Source: Streptomyces sp. NBC_00414
GTDB lineage: Bacteria; Actinomycetota; Actinomycetes; Streptomycetales; Streptomycetaceae
DNA: 64,000 bases
Direction of reading: 5' to 3'
NCBI RefSeq assembly: GCF_036038375.1
Contig: NZ_CP107935.1
Location: 5,642,001-5,706,000 of the forward strand
Part shown: in pieces, positions 1 through 8,742 of the stretch
Numbering within the stretch: position 1 is the stretch's first letter
How the letters are laid out: every line of letters begins with the position of its first letter
Position numbers and translations under genes: made by a program
The notes under the pieces: generated by a model
The model's database searches: none
Seen by the model: only the letters and a program-made list of their open reading frames with translations
Told to the model about the DNA's origin: nothing

Positions 1-774
1 GCCGGACAGCACGTCCCACACCATGGGCTCCCAGCGTCCGCGCCGCTGGTGTCCGACGAGCAGCCGGGTGTCCCCGCCGACCGGGGCGAAGCCCAGCACC
101 TCCAGGCCCAGCTCGGCCGTGCCGCCCTTGGTGTCGTCCAGCTCGGACACCGCGGAACCGTCGATCCGCAGCACCCGCAGCGCGGAGTGCATCGCGTCGC
201 CGTGCTCGGTGTGCTCGATCGCGATCAGCGAACCGTCGTGCGAGAGGTCGCCGACGCCCGCCGACTCCCGGTGCCGGTAGACCTCGACGGGGTCCTCACC
301 GGTCCGGCTGACGTAGATCGTCGAACCGTCCTCGTCGGTCGACCTGCCGACGATCGCCGTCCGCCCGTCCCGCCCGAGCGCGAGTCCTGCGGGGTAGGAG
401 GGGTCGAGCCCGGGAGCCGCGGGTGCGTCGGGCCCGCCCGTGCCGCCCGCACCGTCGTCCGGCCCGGAGAAGGGCTGTCGTCGCCAGATTCCGAACTCGT
501 CGCCGTCCTTGTCGTCGAACCACCAGATCCACTCGCCGTCGGGCGACAGCACACCGTCCGTCGTCCCGTTCGGCCGGTCCGTGACCTGGCGCTGGGCGCC
601 CGTGTCACGGTCCCACGCGTACAACTCGTACGTCCCTGTCGCGTTCGAGACGAACAGGGACCGGTGCGGGGCGTCCTCCGCCCAGTCCGGCAAGGACACC
701 CGCGGCGCCCGGAAGCGCTTCTCCCATTCGGGCATGGTTCCCTCGTGCGGGATGGCCTCGTTGCTCTCAGTCAT
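1..774 (-). CDS. S9 family (prolyl oligopeptidase-type) peptidase, N-terminal part, truncated by the window edge
   Basis: The gene starts with ATG at 774 and runs off the left edge, so only about 258 N-terminal residues are visible and there is no stop. The translation has repeated WD40/TolB-like blade motifs such as LSPDGEWIWWFDDKDGDE, GLALGRDGRTAIVG and DLSHDGSLIAIEHTEHGD, which form the beta-propeller that gates the catalytic domain in prolyl oligopeptidases and acylaminoacyl peptidases. The Ser-Asp-His alpha/beta-hydrolase domain would lie outside the window, so activity cannot be checked. No signal peptide is visible, consistent with a cytoplasmic peptidase. A TolB-like propeller protein without a hydrolase domain is the alternative. 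Confidence 0.82.
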   Translation of the reverse strand, partial: MTESNEAIPHEGTMPEWEKRFRAPRVSLPDWAEDAPHRSLFVSNATGTYELYAWDRDTGAQRQVTDRPNGTTDGVLSPDGEWIWWFDDKDGDEFGIWRRQPFSGPDDGAGGTGGPDAPAAPGLDPSYPAGLALGRDGRTAIVGRSTDEDGSTIYVSRTGEDPVEVYRHRESAGVGDLSHDGSLIAIEHTEHGDAMHSALRVLRIDGSAVSELDDTKGGTAELGLEVLGFAPVGGDTRLLVGHQRRGRWEPMVWDVLSG

Positions 775-909
775 GGCCCCATATTGCACGCACCGGACGA
801 CATCGTGCTGACGAGGCCCTCAGCCTGTGGAAAACTCCCCGGCCGGAGCGGGCCGAACCCCGGCCGAACCACGGCTGACCTTCGAATTCCCGCAGTTCAG
901 GGTTGATTG

Positions 910-3048
910 TCAGTGGCCGGGTGCATTGTTTCGGGTACGTCGTCCCAGCAGTTCGGCGAGACCTCGGCGGGTGGCGGCGATGACGACGCGGTCGCCGGAG
1001 CCGAGCACGTAGTTCGGGGGCAGGTCCCAGACCAGACCCGAGGGGCGGTCGGGGGCCGAGGTGTCGCGGTCGCGGTCCGGAGCCGCCGGGGGCGCGGGGC
1101 GGTTCGGCGCGGGCTGGGCGGCGTCGGACGGCGGACGGGCGCGGCGACCGTCCGGGACGACTGCGCCCTGGCCCGTCGCGCTCTGGGCCGCCGTGTCCAG
1201 GGCGAGGACCCGCCAGGCTCCCGCGCGGAACGCCTCGGCGACGGTACGGCCCTCGAGATGCGGATGCCCCGCGACGTCCAGGGCCGCGAAGAGCAGCACC
1301 CGGCGTTCCACGGGAATCGCCCCCAGGATCTGGCGGCCCATCATCGCTCCGGCGAAGGCGGGCGCGGCCAGGTGGGAGACGCTGCGGCTGCGGGTGAGCG
1401 CGTGCGGGTGGGTGGCGCGCAGGGTGCGGTAGACGGCCGTGGCGAAGTCGTCGTCGTACAGGCGCAGGACGACGCGCAGATCGGGGCGCACCGACCGTGC
1501 GTACAGGGCGGCTTCGAGGTTGGTGGTGTCGGCGCTGGTCAGGGCGAGCAGAGCGTGCGCCCGGTGGATCTTCGCGGCTTCCAGGACGCCTTCCTGGGTG
1601 ACGTCGCCGAGGACGACGGGCACGCGCAGCCGACGTGCCAGGTTGAGCCCGCGTGCCTCGGGGTCGGCCTCGACGCACACCACGGGGATCTGGAGTTCGC
1701 GGAGGCGCGCGAGGACTCGCGTACCGATCTTGCCGACGCCGAGGAGGACGACGTGCCCGGAGAGTCCGCGGGGCGGCTTCCGCAGCGCCGACCCGCTGCG
1801 GAACGTACCGAGGCCTTCGAGGACGGCGGCCAGGAGCACGGGAAGCAGCAGCAACCCGACCAGTCCGGAGAGGAGTTGGAGGATCTGACGGCCCAGGGGA
1901 TCGTCGAGCGCGGGATCGTTGATCGCGAAGAGGTCGAGGAGGGTCAGATAGGTGGCGTGCAGCGGATGGGCGCCAGTGACGAGCATGGACGCGACCGCGA
2001 GTGCGACCACACAGGCCACCAGACCGGCGAAGGACCAGCGCAGCCGCCGGGAGAACAGTCTGCCGAGGGGCAGCCCGATGGACATTCCGCCGGGCAGGAC
2101 ACCGCGGCCCGCGGAAAGCGGGGGACCGGAGTACGACACGGTCTCCAGGACGATGGTGCCGCGCCCGGTGGCGGCGGCCACGGACGCCTCGTCGGGCAGC
2201 AGCCGCGGCCCGTGCTCGCCGCTGCTCTCCGAACCGTCCGCGCCGGCCGGGTCGTTGGTCGTGGCCGAGAGAAGGGCCAGTGTGCACAGCCCGGGGTCGG
2301 CGACCTCCCCGGGTCCGGGCGGCTGCCGTTCCACGGCCCGCAGCATCAGCCCGTCGGTCTGTACGACCTTGCTGGTCCCGGCCACCGCGGTCGCCGCCAG
2401 CGCGGGCGCGGCGGTGTCCGCGTCGGAGAGTACGGTCGTGGAGGCGTCGATGTGACCGGGCGCGGGCGAGCCCGTGGACTCGGCGACTCCCGCCATGGCC
2501 AGGGCGGACGCCTGGTCGAGCAGGGCCTCGATGTGCTGGCCGAGACGCCGGTTGTAGAGCCGTATGACCAGGCGCAGCCGGGGGTTGAGCCGGCGGGCCA
2601 TGAGGGCCGCGCGGATGTTGGTCTCGTCGTCGTCATGGACGAGGGCCAGCGCGTCGGCGTGCTCGACCCCGGCCTCGGCGAGCACGGCCTCGGTCAGGAC
2701 GGCGGCCTCCAACACCTGCCCCGCGCGCGCCCCTTCGGGTCCCCCGGCGCCACCGCTGCCCTCGCCGCTTCCGCTTCCGCCTCCTCCGGTGACGCCGTTG
2801 CCCGCGCCGGCCCGGGTCATGGCGGCCGACACCCGGTCGAGCAGCGTCGAGGCGCGGGCCCGTCCCACGACCGGCGGGCGCACGGTCCGTTCGGCGGACG
2901 GTACGACCAGCGTCACCCGCTCCCCGTAGACACCGCGCAACTCGGCCGCCAGCCGGTGCGCGAGGGCGTCGTCCCCGCACACCACCATGTGCGCGGCCCG
3001 GTTGTTCCGTCCGCTGTCCGGTCCGCTCTGATTCGGAAGGCTCCCCAC
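910..3048 (-). CDS. RCK-TM-RCK protein: two TrkA-N/NAD-binding domains flanking a two-helix membrane module
   Basis: From GTG at 3048 the protein is about 712 residues; ATG at 2988 is an alternative, but it would cut into the first Rossmann strand (HMVVCGDD). An N-terminal Rossmann-like RCK domain contains a Gly/Ser-rich insertion (GGGGSGSGEGSGGAGG) and a typical HDDDETNIRAALMARRLNP segment. A central membrane part follows, with two hydrophobic stretches around LVACVVALAVASML and LSGLVGLLLLPVLLAAVL. A second, canonical RCK domain has GHVVLLGVGKIGTRVLARL and TSADTTNLEAALYARS. RCK domains bind nucleotides or ions and gate K+ channels and transporters. The segment between the helices lacks a TVGYG-like selectivity filter, so ion specificity is unknown. 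A divergent promoter region is shared with the permease gene at 3253. Confidence 0.8.
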   Translation of the reverse strand: MGSLPNQSGPDSGRNNRAAHMVVCGDDALAHRLAAELRGVYGERVTLVVPSAERTVRPPVVGRARASTLLDRVSAAMTRAGAGNGVTGGGGSGSGEGSGGAGGPEGARAGQVLEAAVLTEAVLAEAGVEHADALALVHDDDETNIRAALMARRLNPRLRLVIRLYNRRLGQHIEALLDQASALAMAGVAESTGSPAPGHIDASTTVLSDADTAAPALAATAVAGTSKVVQTDGLMLRAVERQPPGPGEVADPGLCTLALLSATTNDPAGADGSESSGEHGPRLLPDEASVAAATGRGTIVLETVSYSGPPLSAGRGVLPGGMSIGLPLGRLFSRRLRWSFAGLVACVVALAVASMLVTGAHPLHATYLTLLDLFAINDPALDDPLGRQILQLLSGLVGLLLLPVLLAAVLEGLGTFRSGSALRKPPRGLSGHVVLLGVGKIGTRVLARLRELQIPVVCVEADPEARGLNLARRLRVPVVLGDVTQEGVLEAAKIHRAHALLALTSADTTNLEAALYARSVRPDLRVVLRLYDDDFATAVYRTLRATHPHALTRSRSVSHLAAPAFAGAMMGRQILGAIPVERRVLLFAALDVAGHPHLEGRTVAEAFRAGAWRVLALDTAAQSATGQGAVVPDGRRARPPSDAAQPAPNRPAPPAAPDRDRDTSAPDRPSGLVWDLPPNYVLGSGDRVVIAATRRGLAELLGRRTRNNAPGH

Positions 3049-3252
3049 AACAGCACAGAGTGCCTCACGGGTACGGGTGGTTGCACGGTGGCCTGCCGGA
3101 AGGGGGGCGGCGAGCCGGTCCCGGCGCGGGATATCGGGACGGCGCCCCGGGCCCGGCCGGAAACCGGGATGAGAAGCTGTGCCGGAACGGGCGTACTGAA
3201 GGTGGAGGGCGATCCACCGACGAAGCCCCTCCCTACCGGAGGTACCTCTCCC

Positions 3253-4299
3253 GTGACCACAACCAACGCGACGCGGCGCACGGTTGAGAACAGCGAGCCG
3301 GACGCCACGTACGACACGGAGGCCAAGGACGCCCCGAACGGACCCGGGGGCTGGCAGTTCAACTCGCCCCTCGTCCTGACCATGCTGCTGCTCGCGGGTG
3401 TGGTGCTCCAGGGCCCGATCCGCGGGGCGTTGTCCGCGCCCGTGATGCAGAGCTGGATGACCGTGTTCGTCGCGGTGATCGTGCAGGCGCTGCCCTTCCT
3501 CGTGCTCGGCGTGATGCTGTCGGCGGTGATCGCGGTGTTCGTACCGCCGTCGTTCTTCGCCCGCGCGCTGCCGAAGCGGCCGGCCCTCGCGGTGCCGGTC
3601 GCGGGGATGGCAGGGGCGGTGCTGCCGGGGTGTGAGTGCGCGTCCGTGCCGGTGGCCGGGGCGTTGGTGCGCCGGGGTGTCACGCCCGCGGCGGCGCTGG
3701 CGTTCCTGCTGTCGGCGCCGGCGATCAACCCGATCGTGCTGACGGCGACGGCGGTCGCGTTCCCGGGCGACCCGGAGATGGTCCTGGCGCGTTTCGTGGC
3801 GAGCCTGCTGGTGGCCTGCGTGATGGGCTGGCTCTGGCAACGGCTGGGCCGTACCGAGTGGTTGCGCCCGCCGGACCGCCCTTCCTGGGAGGGACTCGGC
3901 AAAGGGGCGGCGTTCTGGGGATCGGTACGGCACGACGTGATGCACGCGGGAGGGTTCCTGGTCGTCGGCGCGATGGCCGCGGCCACGCTCAAGGCGGTGG
4001 TCCCGGCGGACTGGCTCGGTCTCGCCGCCGACAACATGGTGGTGTCGATCCTCGCCCTGGCGGTCCTGGCCGTACTCCTGTCCATCTGTTCCGAGGCGGA
4101 CGCCTTCGTGGCCGCGTCCCTCACCCAGTTCTCGCTCACGGCCCGGCTGACGTTCCTCGTCGTCGGCCCGATGATCGACCTGAAACTCTTCGCGATGCAG
4201 ACGGCCACGTTCGGCCGGGGTTTCGCCCTGCGCTTCGCGCCCGCCACGTTCACGCTGGCCGTCCTGGTGTCGTCCCTGGTCGGGGCGGTGCTGCTGTGA
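3253..4299 (+). CDS. Permease of the DUF318/ArsP_1 (YraQ/YcgR-like) family
   Basis: GTG at 3253 lies 10 nt after a GGAGG box (3238-3242) and gives a 348-residue polytopic protein with about eight hydrophobic segments after a polar N-terminus of about 40 residues. Two conserved cysteine motifs of this permease family are present, PGCECASVPVAGALVRRG and SICSEADAFVAAS. Family members are linked to export or handling of organoarsenicals and metals, and the Bacillus YcgR/YcgQ pair is the closest functional analogy. The stop overlaps the GTG start of the next gene (GTGA), so the two are translationally coupled and probably form one two-subunit transporter. The substrate cannot be read from sequence, and no Zur-like palindrome was seen upstream. 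Confidence 0.88.
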   Translation: MTTTNATRRTVENSEPDATYDTEAKDAPNGPGGWQFNSPLVLTMLLLAGVVLQGPIRGALSAPVMQSWMTVFVAVIVQALPFLVLGVMLSAVIAVFVPPSFFARALPKRPALAVPVAGMAGAVLPGCECASVPVAGALVRRGVTPAAALAFLLSAPAINPIVLTATAVAFPGDPEMVLARFVASLLVACVMGWLWQRLGRTEWLRPPDRPSWEGLGKGAAFWGSVRHDVMHAGGFLVVGAMAAATLKAVVPADWLGLAADNMVVSILALAVLAVLLSICSEADAFVAASLTQFSLTARLTFLVVGPMIDLKLFAMQTATFGRGFALRFAPATFTLAVLVSSLVGAVLL

Positions 4300-5099
4300 A
4301 CCGCCAGGCACAGGCAGCCGTGCTCCTCCTCACCGGCGGAGCGATCCTGCACGCGGGCCTCACCGACCTCTATCTGCGGTACGTCAAGGCGGGGTTGAGG
4401 CCTTTGCTGCTCGCGGCGGGGGTGGTCCTGATAGCCACGGCGATCGCGACGGTCTGGTACGAACGCCGGTCGCCACGCACGGGGCCGCCCGAGCGGGCTG
4501 ACACCGATGCCCACGCTCACACCGATGGCGATGGCGATGGCGATGGCGGTGGCGGTGGCGGTGATGGCCATGGCGGTGGCCACGCCCACCGGGAACCCCG
4601 TATCGCCTGGCTCATGGTCCTCCCCCTCCTCGCCCTCGTCCTGGTGTCCCCGCCGGCGCTCGGCTCGTACAGCGCGATGCGTACGGGGACGGCGCTGCAG
4701 AAACAACCGTGGGGCTTCGCGGAGCTGCCCGCGGGGGACACGGTCCGCCTCAGCCTCGTGGACTACGCGGGCCGCGCCGCGTACGACCGCGGCCGTTCGC
4801 TCGACGACCGCCGTATCAGGACGGCGGGCTTCCTGGCGGTGGGCAGCGACGGCACGCCCTACTTGATGCGCATGGCGCTCAGTTGCTGTGCCGCGGACGC
4901 CCAACCGGTGAAGATCGGCCTGACCGGCCGCACGCCGACGGTCCTGCGCCCGGACACCTGGCTGGAGGTGACGGGCACGTACACCGGCAAGCAGACGAAG
5001 GACCCGGTGAACGACGGCATCATCCCGTTCCTGAACGTCACGGAGACGAAGCCGATCAAGGCTCCCAAGGACCCGTACGACGAGAGCTGGAACGGCTGA
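4296..5099 (+). CDS. TIGR03943 (YcgQ-like) putative permease subunit
   Basis: The 267-residue product starts with GTG inside the stop of the permease gene. Two N-terminal hydrophobic helices (AVLLLTGGAILHAGL and LLLAAGVVLIATAIATV) are followed by a low-complexity Asp/Gly/His linker, a third hydrophobic segment (IAWLMVLPLLALVLVSPPALG) and a C-terminal extracytoplasmic domain. That domain has the family signature YLMRMALSCCAADAQPV with a vicinal CC pair, then a VTGTYTG strand. Members always sit beside DUF318 permeases, as here. The linker is encoded by GATGGC and GGTGGC hexamer runs at about 4524-4580 and could bind divalent metal, which is inference. The exact role of the family is unknown. 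Confidence 0.87.
   Translation: MNRQAQAAVLLLTGGAILHAGLTDLYLRYVKAGLRPLLLAAGVVLIATAIATVWYERRSPRTGPPERADTDAHAHTDGDGDGDGGGGGGDGHGGGHAHREPRIAWLMVLPLLALVLVSPPALGSYSAMRTGTALQKQPWGFAELPAGDTVRLSLVDYAGRAAYDRGRSLDDRRIRTAGFLAVGSDGTPYLMRMALSCCAADAQPVKIGLTGRTPTVLRPDTWLEVTGTYTGKQTKDPVNDGIIPFLNVTETKPIKAPKDPYDESWNG
4524..4580 (+). repeat. In-frame GATGGC/GGTGGC hexamer tandem repeat
   Basis: Four GATGGC units are followed by GGTGGC units inside the TIGR03943 gene, encoding an alternating Asp-Gly and then Gly run that ends in a His-rich GHGGGHAH segment. It looks like slippage-prone sequence whose copy number may vary between strains. Confidence 0.85.
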
Positions 5100-5263
5100 G
5101 ACGGTTGACGTGCCCGCCCGTGAAGTGCCCGCGCGGGCCAAGCTGTCGATCCTCTGTCGATGCGAGGCACGGGCGGGATGGGTGTGGCGGGGTTGAGCCA
5201 GGATGAAGGTTCACGGCACGTACGGAGCTGAAGTTCTCAGACCCTCCAAGGAGGCAAGGAACG

Positions 5264-6226
5264 ATGACCCACTCGATCCGCACGACCCGCGAACACCCTT
5301 CTCGTCGCACGCTGCTGGGCGGCGCGGCGCTCGCCGCGTTCACGGTGGCGTCGGGGACAGGAACGGTGAACGCGGCCGCGTCGAACTCTCCCGCCACCTG
5401 GCCGACGGAGTTCCCCCTGCCCGACGGCTTCCTCCCCGAGGGCATAGCCATCGGCAGAAAGCCGTACGCGTACATGGGCTCGCGCGCGAACGGCGCGATC
5501 TACCGCACCGACCTGCGGACGGGCGAGGGCGGGATCCTCTTCGCGGGCGCCACCGGCCTGGTGGCCGTGGGTCTGAAACTGGACCATGACGGCCTGCTGT
5601 ACGTGGCGGGCAACACGGGAGTGGCCCGTACACACGACTCCCGCACAGGCGATGTCGTGGCAACACATCAACTGAGCGAGGCAACGGGCCACTTCATCAA
5701 CGACGTGACGTTGCTGGGCGACAGGGCGTGGTTCACGGACTCACGGGCGGCGGCGCTGTACGGAGTCCCGCGAGGCAGGTCCGGAGCGGTACGAACCCTG
5801 CCCCTCACCGGCGACTGGGTCCAGCTCCCCGACGTCAACAACGCCAACGGCGTCGTGGGCACCCCGGACGACCGCGCCCTGATCGTGGTCAAGAGCACCC
5901 CGGGCGAGCTGTACAAGGTGAACACCCGGACGGGCCACGCCACACGAATCACCCTGATAGGCGCGCCGAACGTCGTGAACGGCGACGGCCTCTACCGCAC
6001 AGGCCGCACCCTGTACGTGGTCCAGAACCGCCTGAACGTGATCAGCGTGTTCCACCTGAACTCGTCGTCCACGACGGCGACCCTGACGGGCACGATCACG
6101 GACCCCCGTTTCGACGTCCCCACCACAGCGGCCCGCTACGCCAACCGCCTGTACCTGGTCAACGCCCGCTTCACGAGCCCCCAGACCCCGGAGACGACAT
6201 TCACGGGGGTGGCGGTCCCGATCTGA
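5264..6226 (+). CDS. Tat-exported SMP-30/gluconolactonase-like beta-propeller protein
   Basis: ATG at 5264 is preceded by a strong GGAGG-type ribosome site, giving 320 residues. The N-terminus has a twin-arginine signal (HPSRRTLLGGAALAAFTVASG) with an AxA-like cleavage region near NAAA, so the protein is probably exported folded by Tat. The mature part consists of repeated propeller strands (DGLLYVAGNTGVARTHD, INDVTLLGDRAWFTDSRAAALYGV, LIVVKSTPGELYKVN) resembling the SMP-30/gluconolaconase/LRE-like superfamily. These typically bind Ca2+ or Zn2+ and hydrolyse lactones or esters, but no substrate is evident here. The gene is followed by a strong terminator, so it is probably monocistronic. Confidence 0.82.
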   Translation: MTHSIRTTREHPSRRTLLGGAALAAFTVASGTGTVNAAASNSPATWPTEFPLPDGFLPEGIAIGRKPYAYMGSRANGAIYRTDLRTGEGGILFAGATGLVAVGLKLDHDGLLYVAGNTGVARTHDSRTGDVVATHQLSEATGHFINDVTLLGDRAWFTDSRAAALYGVPRGRSGAVRTLPLTGDWVQLPDVNNANGVVGTPDDRALIVVKSTPGELYKVNTRTGHATRITLIGAPNVVNGDGLYRTGRTLYVVQNRLNVISVFHLNSSSTTATLTGTITDPRFDVPTTAARYANRLYLVNARFTSPQTPETTFTGVAVPI

Positions 6227-6245
6227 CCCGAGAACGGTACTCAGA

Positions 6246-6278
6246 GGCGGGGCTCCGTAACCGGAGCCCCGCCTTTTT
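6246..6278 (+). terminator. Rho-independent terminator after the SMP-30-like gene
   Basis: A perfect 12-bp stem GGCGGGGCTCCG/CGGAGCCCCGCC with a TAAC loop is followed directly by TTTTT. Confidence 0.93.
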
Positions 6279-6305
6279 CTGCCCCCGTCCACGTCTCGCC
6301 AGGAC

Positions 6306-6533
6306 TCAGGCTGTCTGTTCGATCAATTTGAGCTGTTGTGCAACTTGACAGGCCATCTTGGCGCCGGATGCCTTGTCAGCGAGCTGCGCGTCGTCACCCT
6401 TCACCTCGCTGGGCATCCTGACGGGCACGCCGACGTGAGCGTACGCTTCACCGGTTTGCCGAACACCAGACACCCAGCACGGCGCGCTGTGCGGTGGCTC
6501 CGAACGAGTGGACTTCTTGACACTTCTTGACAC
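6306..6533 (-). CDS. Hypothetical small protein (about 75 aa), uncertain
   Basis: I do not recognise this product. Reading from GTG at 6533 gives about 75 residues ending in a soluble, coding-like helix (KASGAKMACQVAQQLKLIEQTA). The N-terminal part is less convincing, and the start falls in a duplicated CTTCTTGACA motif (6513-6532). It could be a genuine small gene, a remnant of a longer gene, or chance. It lies in the roughly 390-bp gap between a terminator and the serine hydrolase gene, which is otherwise without genes. Confidence 0.3.
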   Translation of the reverse strand: MSRSVKKSTRSEPPHSAPCWVSGVRQTGEAYAHVGVPVRMPSEVKGDDAQLADKASGAKMACQVAQQLKLIEQTA

Positions 6534-6618
6534 GGGGACGGTTGGTCGGGCCTGGGCCGCGGGCCGAGGTGGTGATGTTCGTGACGTCCGCCCCCCCCGT
6601 CTGGAAGAGGCGCCCCGA

Positions 6619-7833
6619 ATGAGACGTCCCACCGCCCGCCGTACCCTCTGTGCAGCGCTGCTCGCCGCGTCCCTGTGGGCGCCGACGGCGGCCCATCCCG
6701 CCGCGGCCGAGCAGCGGCCGGTCGCCTCCCACCCCGACAAGGGCGACTGCCCGAAGAGCCTGGGACACAAGCTCACGTCCCGCCTCGACAAGGCCATGGA
6801 CGACGTCGGCAAGAAGGCGGACATCCCCGGGGCGGTCGTCGGTCTGTGGATGCCGGGCAAGGGCTGCTACGTCCGGTCCATGGGCGTCGCCGACACCAGG
6901 ACCGGCGAGCCGATGGCCGCGGACTCCTTCGTACGGATCGGCAGCGAGACCAAGACGTTCACCGTCACCGCGCTGCTCGAACTCGTGGATGAGGGCCGGA
7001 TCGGGCTGGACGATCCGATCTCCGCCTACGTGAAGGGCGTGCCCAAGGGCGACCGCATCACGCTGCGCCAGCTCGCGGAGATGCGCAGCGGTCTCTTCCC
7101 CTACACAGAGGACGCCGACTTCGTCCAGGACCTGCTGAGCGACCCGCAGCGCGTCTTCACCCCGCGCCAGTCCCTCGCGTACGGCTTCAAGCATCGCAAC
7201 ACCTTCGCCCCGGGCAAGAAGTTCCAGTACTCCAACTCCAACCTCGTCCTGCTGGGGCTGGTGATCGAAAAGGTGAGCGGCCGTCCGCTCGCCGACTTCA
7301 TCCACCACCGGGTGCTGCACCCGGCGCACCTGCGCAACACACTGTTCCCGCAGGGCAACGAGTTCCCCCAGCCGCATCCGCGCGGCTACACCGACCAGAC
7401 ACTGAGCGGTGAGGTGGCGGACGCGACGGACTGGAACCCCAGCTGGGCCTGGGCGGCGGGAGCGATGATCTCGAATCTGCAGGATCTGCGGCTCTGGGCC
7501 AAGTCCGTCGCCACCGGGCAACTGCTCAGCCCCGAGACCCAGAAGCAGCGGCTCAGGACGCTGCCCACCGGCATCCCCGGCACCACCTACGGCCTCGGCA
7601 TCCTCAAGACCAACGGCTGGATCGGGCACAACGGCTCCATCCCGGGCTACGAGACCGTGACGGTCTACCTGCCCTCGGAGAAGGCCACGCTGGTCATCAT
7701 GATGAACACGGACATCCTGAGCCAGGGCCAGGAGCCGTCCACCCTGCTGGCCCGCGCGATCACAGCGGTCGCCACCCCGAAGAACGTCTACGACGGCTCG
7801 GCCACGGCGCCCCAGTCCGCACCTCGCAGCTAG
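6619..7833 (+). CDS. Secreted serine hydrolase (class C beta-lactamase / DD-peptidase fold)
   Basis: ATG at 6619 follows a GGAAGAGG box and yields 404 residues. A Sec-type signal peptide is visible (RRTLCAALLAASLWAPTAAHPAAAE). All three motifs of the penicillin-binding/beta-lactamase fold are present: SxxK as SETK at residues 109-112, Y-S-N at 204-206, and H-N-G (in place of KTG) at 337-339. This pattern fits the broad family that includes Streptomyces D-alanyl-D-alanine carboxypeptidase, esterases and class C enzymes. The substrate is undetermined. Two cysteines in the mature protein (GDCPK and GKGCYV) could form a disulfide. The gene is flanked by terminators on both sides and appears to be transcribed alone. 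Confidence 0.88.
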   Translation: MRRPTARRTLCAALLAASLWAPTAAHPAAAEQRPVASHPDKGDCPKSLGHKLTSRLDKAMDDVGKKADIPGAVVGLWMPGKGCYVRSMGVADTRTGEPMAADSFVRIGSETKTFTVTALLELVDEGRIGLDDPISAYVKGVPKGDRITLRQLAEMRSGLFPYTEDADFVQDLLSDPQRVFTPRQSLAYGFKHRNTFAPGKKFQYSNSNLVLLGLVIEKVSGRPLADFIHHRVLHPAHLRNTLFPQGNEFPQPHPRGYTDQTLSGEVADATDWNPSWAWAAGAMISNLQDLRLWAKSVATGQLLSPETQKQRLRTLPTGIPGTTYGLGILKTNGWIGHNGSIPGYETVTVYLPSEKATLVIMMNTDILSQGQEPSTLLARAITAVATPKNVYDGSATAPQSAPRS

Positions 7834-7848
7834 ACACGCACACGAAAG

Positions 7849-7885
7849 AGGTGAGGCACCTACGGAATCCGTAGGTGCCTCACCT
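7849..7885 (+). terminator. Long perfect inverted repeat after the serine hydrolase gene
   Basis: Seventeen-bp arms beginning AGGTGAGGCACCTACGG close on a 3-nt AAT loop. There is no strong T run, but GC-rich hairpins of this kind usually terminate in Streptomyces. Confidence 0.8.
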
Positions 7886-8034
7886 GGCGTTTCAGCCCTG
7901 TCATCGTCCGGGGGCGTCCTCGCGCGGTCGCACCGCCCGGTGCCCTTGTTCGGCTGCCGGGGCCCTGCCATGGCTGCGTAGCGGCAAGCCGTCATCGAGT
8001 CCACTCGAACTGACATGAACAGGATCTTAAGCCG

Positions 8035-8652
8035 CTAGCCGACGCCCACCCCGGCGGAACGAATACGGCGAGACCTCCACCACCCCCGGACCGTGTGGCC
8101 CACCAGAGCGACCGCGACGGCAACAGCCGTGAACCGAACGGTGGTCCAGGTACCCAGAACCACCTGACTCGGCCCGTGCGACTCCGTCTCCAGACGCATG
8201 GAAGTCTCGTAGTAAGCCACCAGGGGAACAAGCAGCCGGAAGAACAGGCCACCGATGCCCGGCACCTGTGCGAGGTTCCCCAGGAGCCCAAGGGGTGCTC
8301 CGAAGAAGAATGCCAGCGCCCCCCAGAGCGCAATTCCGGATGATCCCGCCCCTGAGGAATCCAGTCCGCCCTGGGAGGCCAGGATTCCCTTGGTCAGGTA
8401 GTAGGCCACGACACCGATGGCCAGACCCAGAGACGCGAGAACAACCGATTCGATTTTGGACCGGTGGAAATAACCCACCAGAAACGCGTAGCAGGCCCAA
8501 GGCCACCCGCCGGTGAAAACGGCGCCCACGGCCGCACCTGGAGGGCCGCCCCAATGCTGAGCGGTAGGTCCTATCAGACCGAGCAACAAGCCAAGCCCGA
8601 GTGGTGCCACATATGACGCGGCCTGAGCACCCCGAAAGTTCACTTTCCCCAT
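8035..8652 (-). CDS. Small polytopic membrane protein of unknown function
   Basis: ATG at 8652 with GGGGA upstream gives 205 residues; an upstream ATG at 8673 is possible. Five or six hydrophobic segments are visible, for example YVAPLGLGLLLGLIGPTA, VVLASLGLAIGVVAYYL, ALWGALAFFFGAPLGLLG and FTAVAVAVALVGHTV, with a short basic C-terminus (RGWWRSRRIRS). I do not recognise the family with confidence; the layout recalls DUF6518-type Streptomyces membrane proteins. The gene lies 90 bp downstream of, and in the same direction as, the lactococcin-972-like gene. It is a candidate accessory or immunity partner by position only. It has no ABC-transporter features. Confidence 0.65.
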   Translation of the reverse strand: MGKVNFRGAQAASYVAPLGLGLLLGLIGPTAQHWGGPPGAAVGAVFTGGWPWACYAFLVGYFHRSKIESVVLASLGLAIGVVAYYLTKGILASQGGLDSSGAGSSGIALWGALAFFFGAPLGLLGNLAQVPGIGGLFFRLLVPLVAYYETSMRLETESHGPSQVVLGTWTTVRFTAVAVAVALVGHTVRGWWRSRRIRSAGVGVG

Positions 8653-8742
8653 CCGGTCCCCATGGGGCATCACTCAGGGCCGGAGTGCGCCCGGAGTGAC
8701 GCCCCATCCGAGGGAGATCAACCCTCATCATGGTGCATACAT

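Noticed and set aside
3100..3252. Zur or other metal-regulator box before the permease pair
   Set aside because: No palindrome resembling the Streptomyces Zur site was found.
3049..4311. Upstream in-frame extension of the RCK gene across the permease
   Set aside because: It is antisense to the permease gene and has a low-complexity Arg/His/Glu composition; the true start is at 3048 or 2988.
7886..8034. Second copy of the tRNA-Pro 3' end as the other attachment site
   Set aside because: No matching segment was seen here or elsewhere near the island, so element borders stay undefined.
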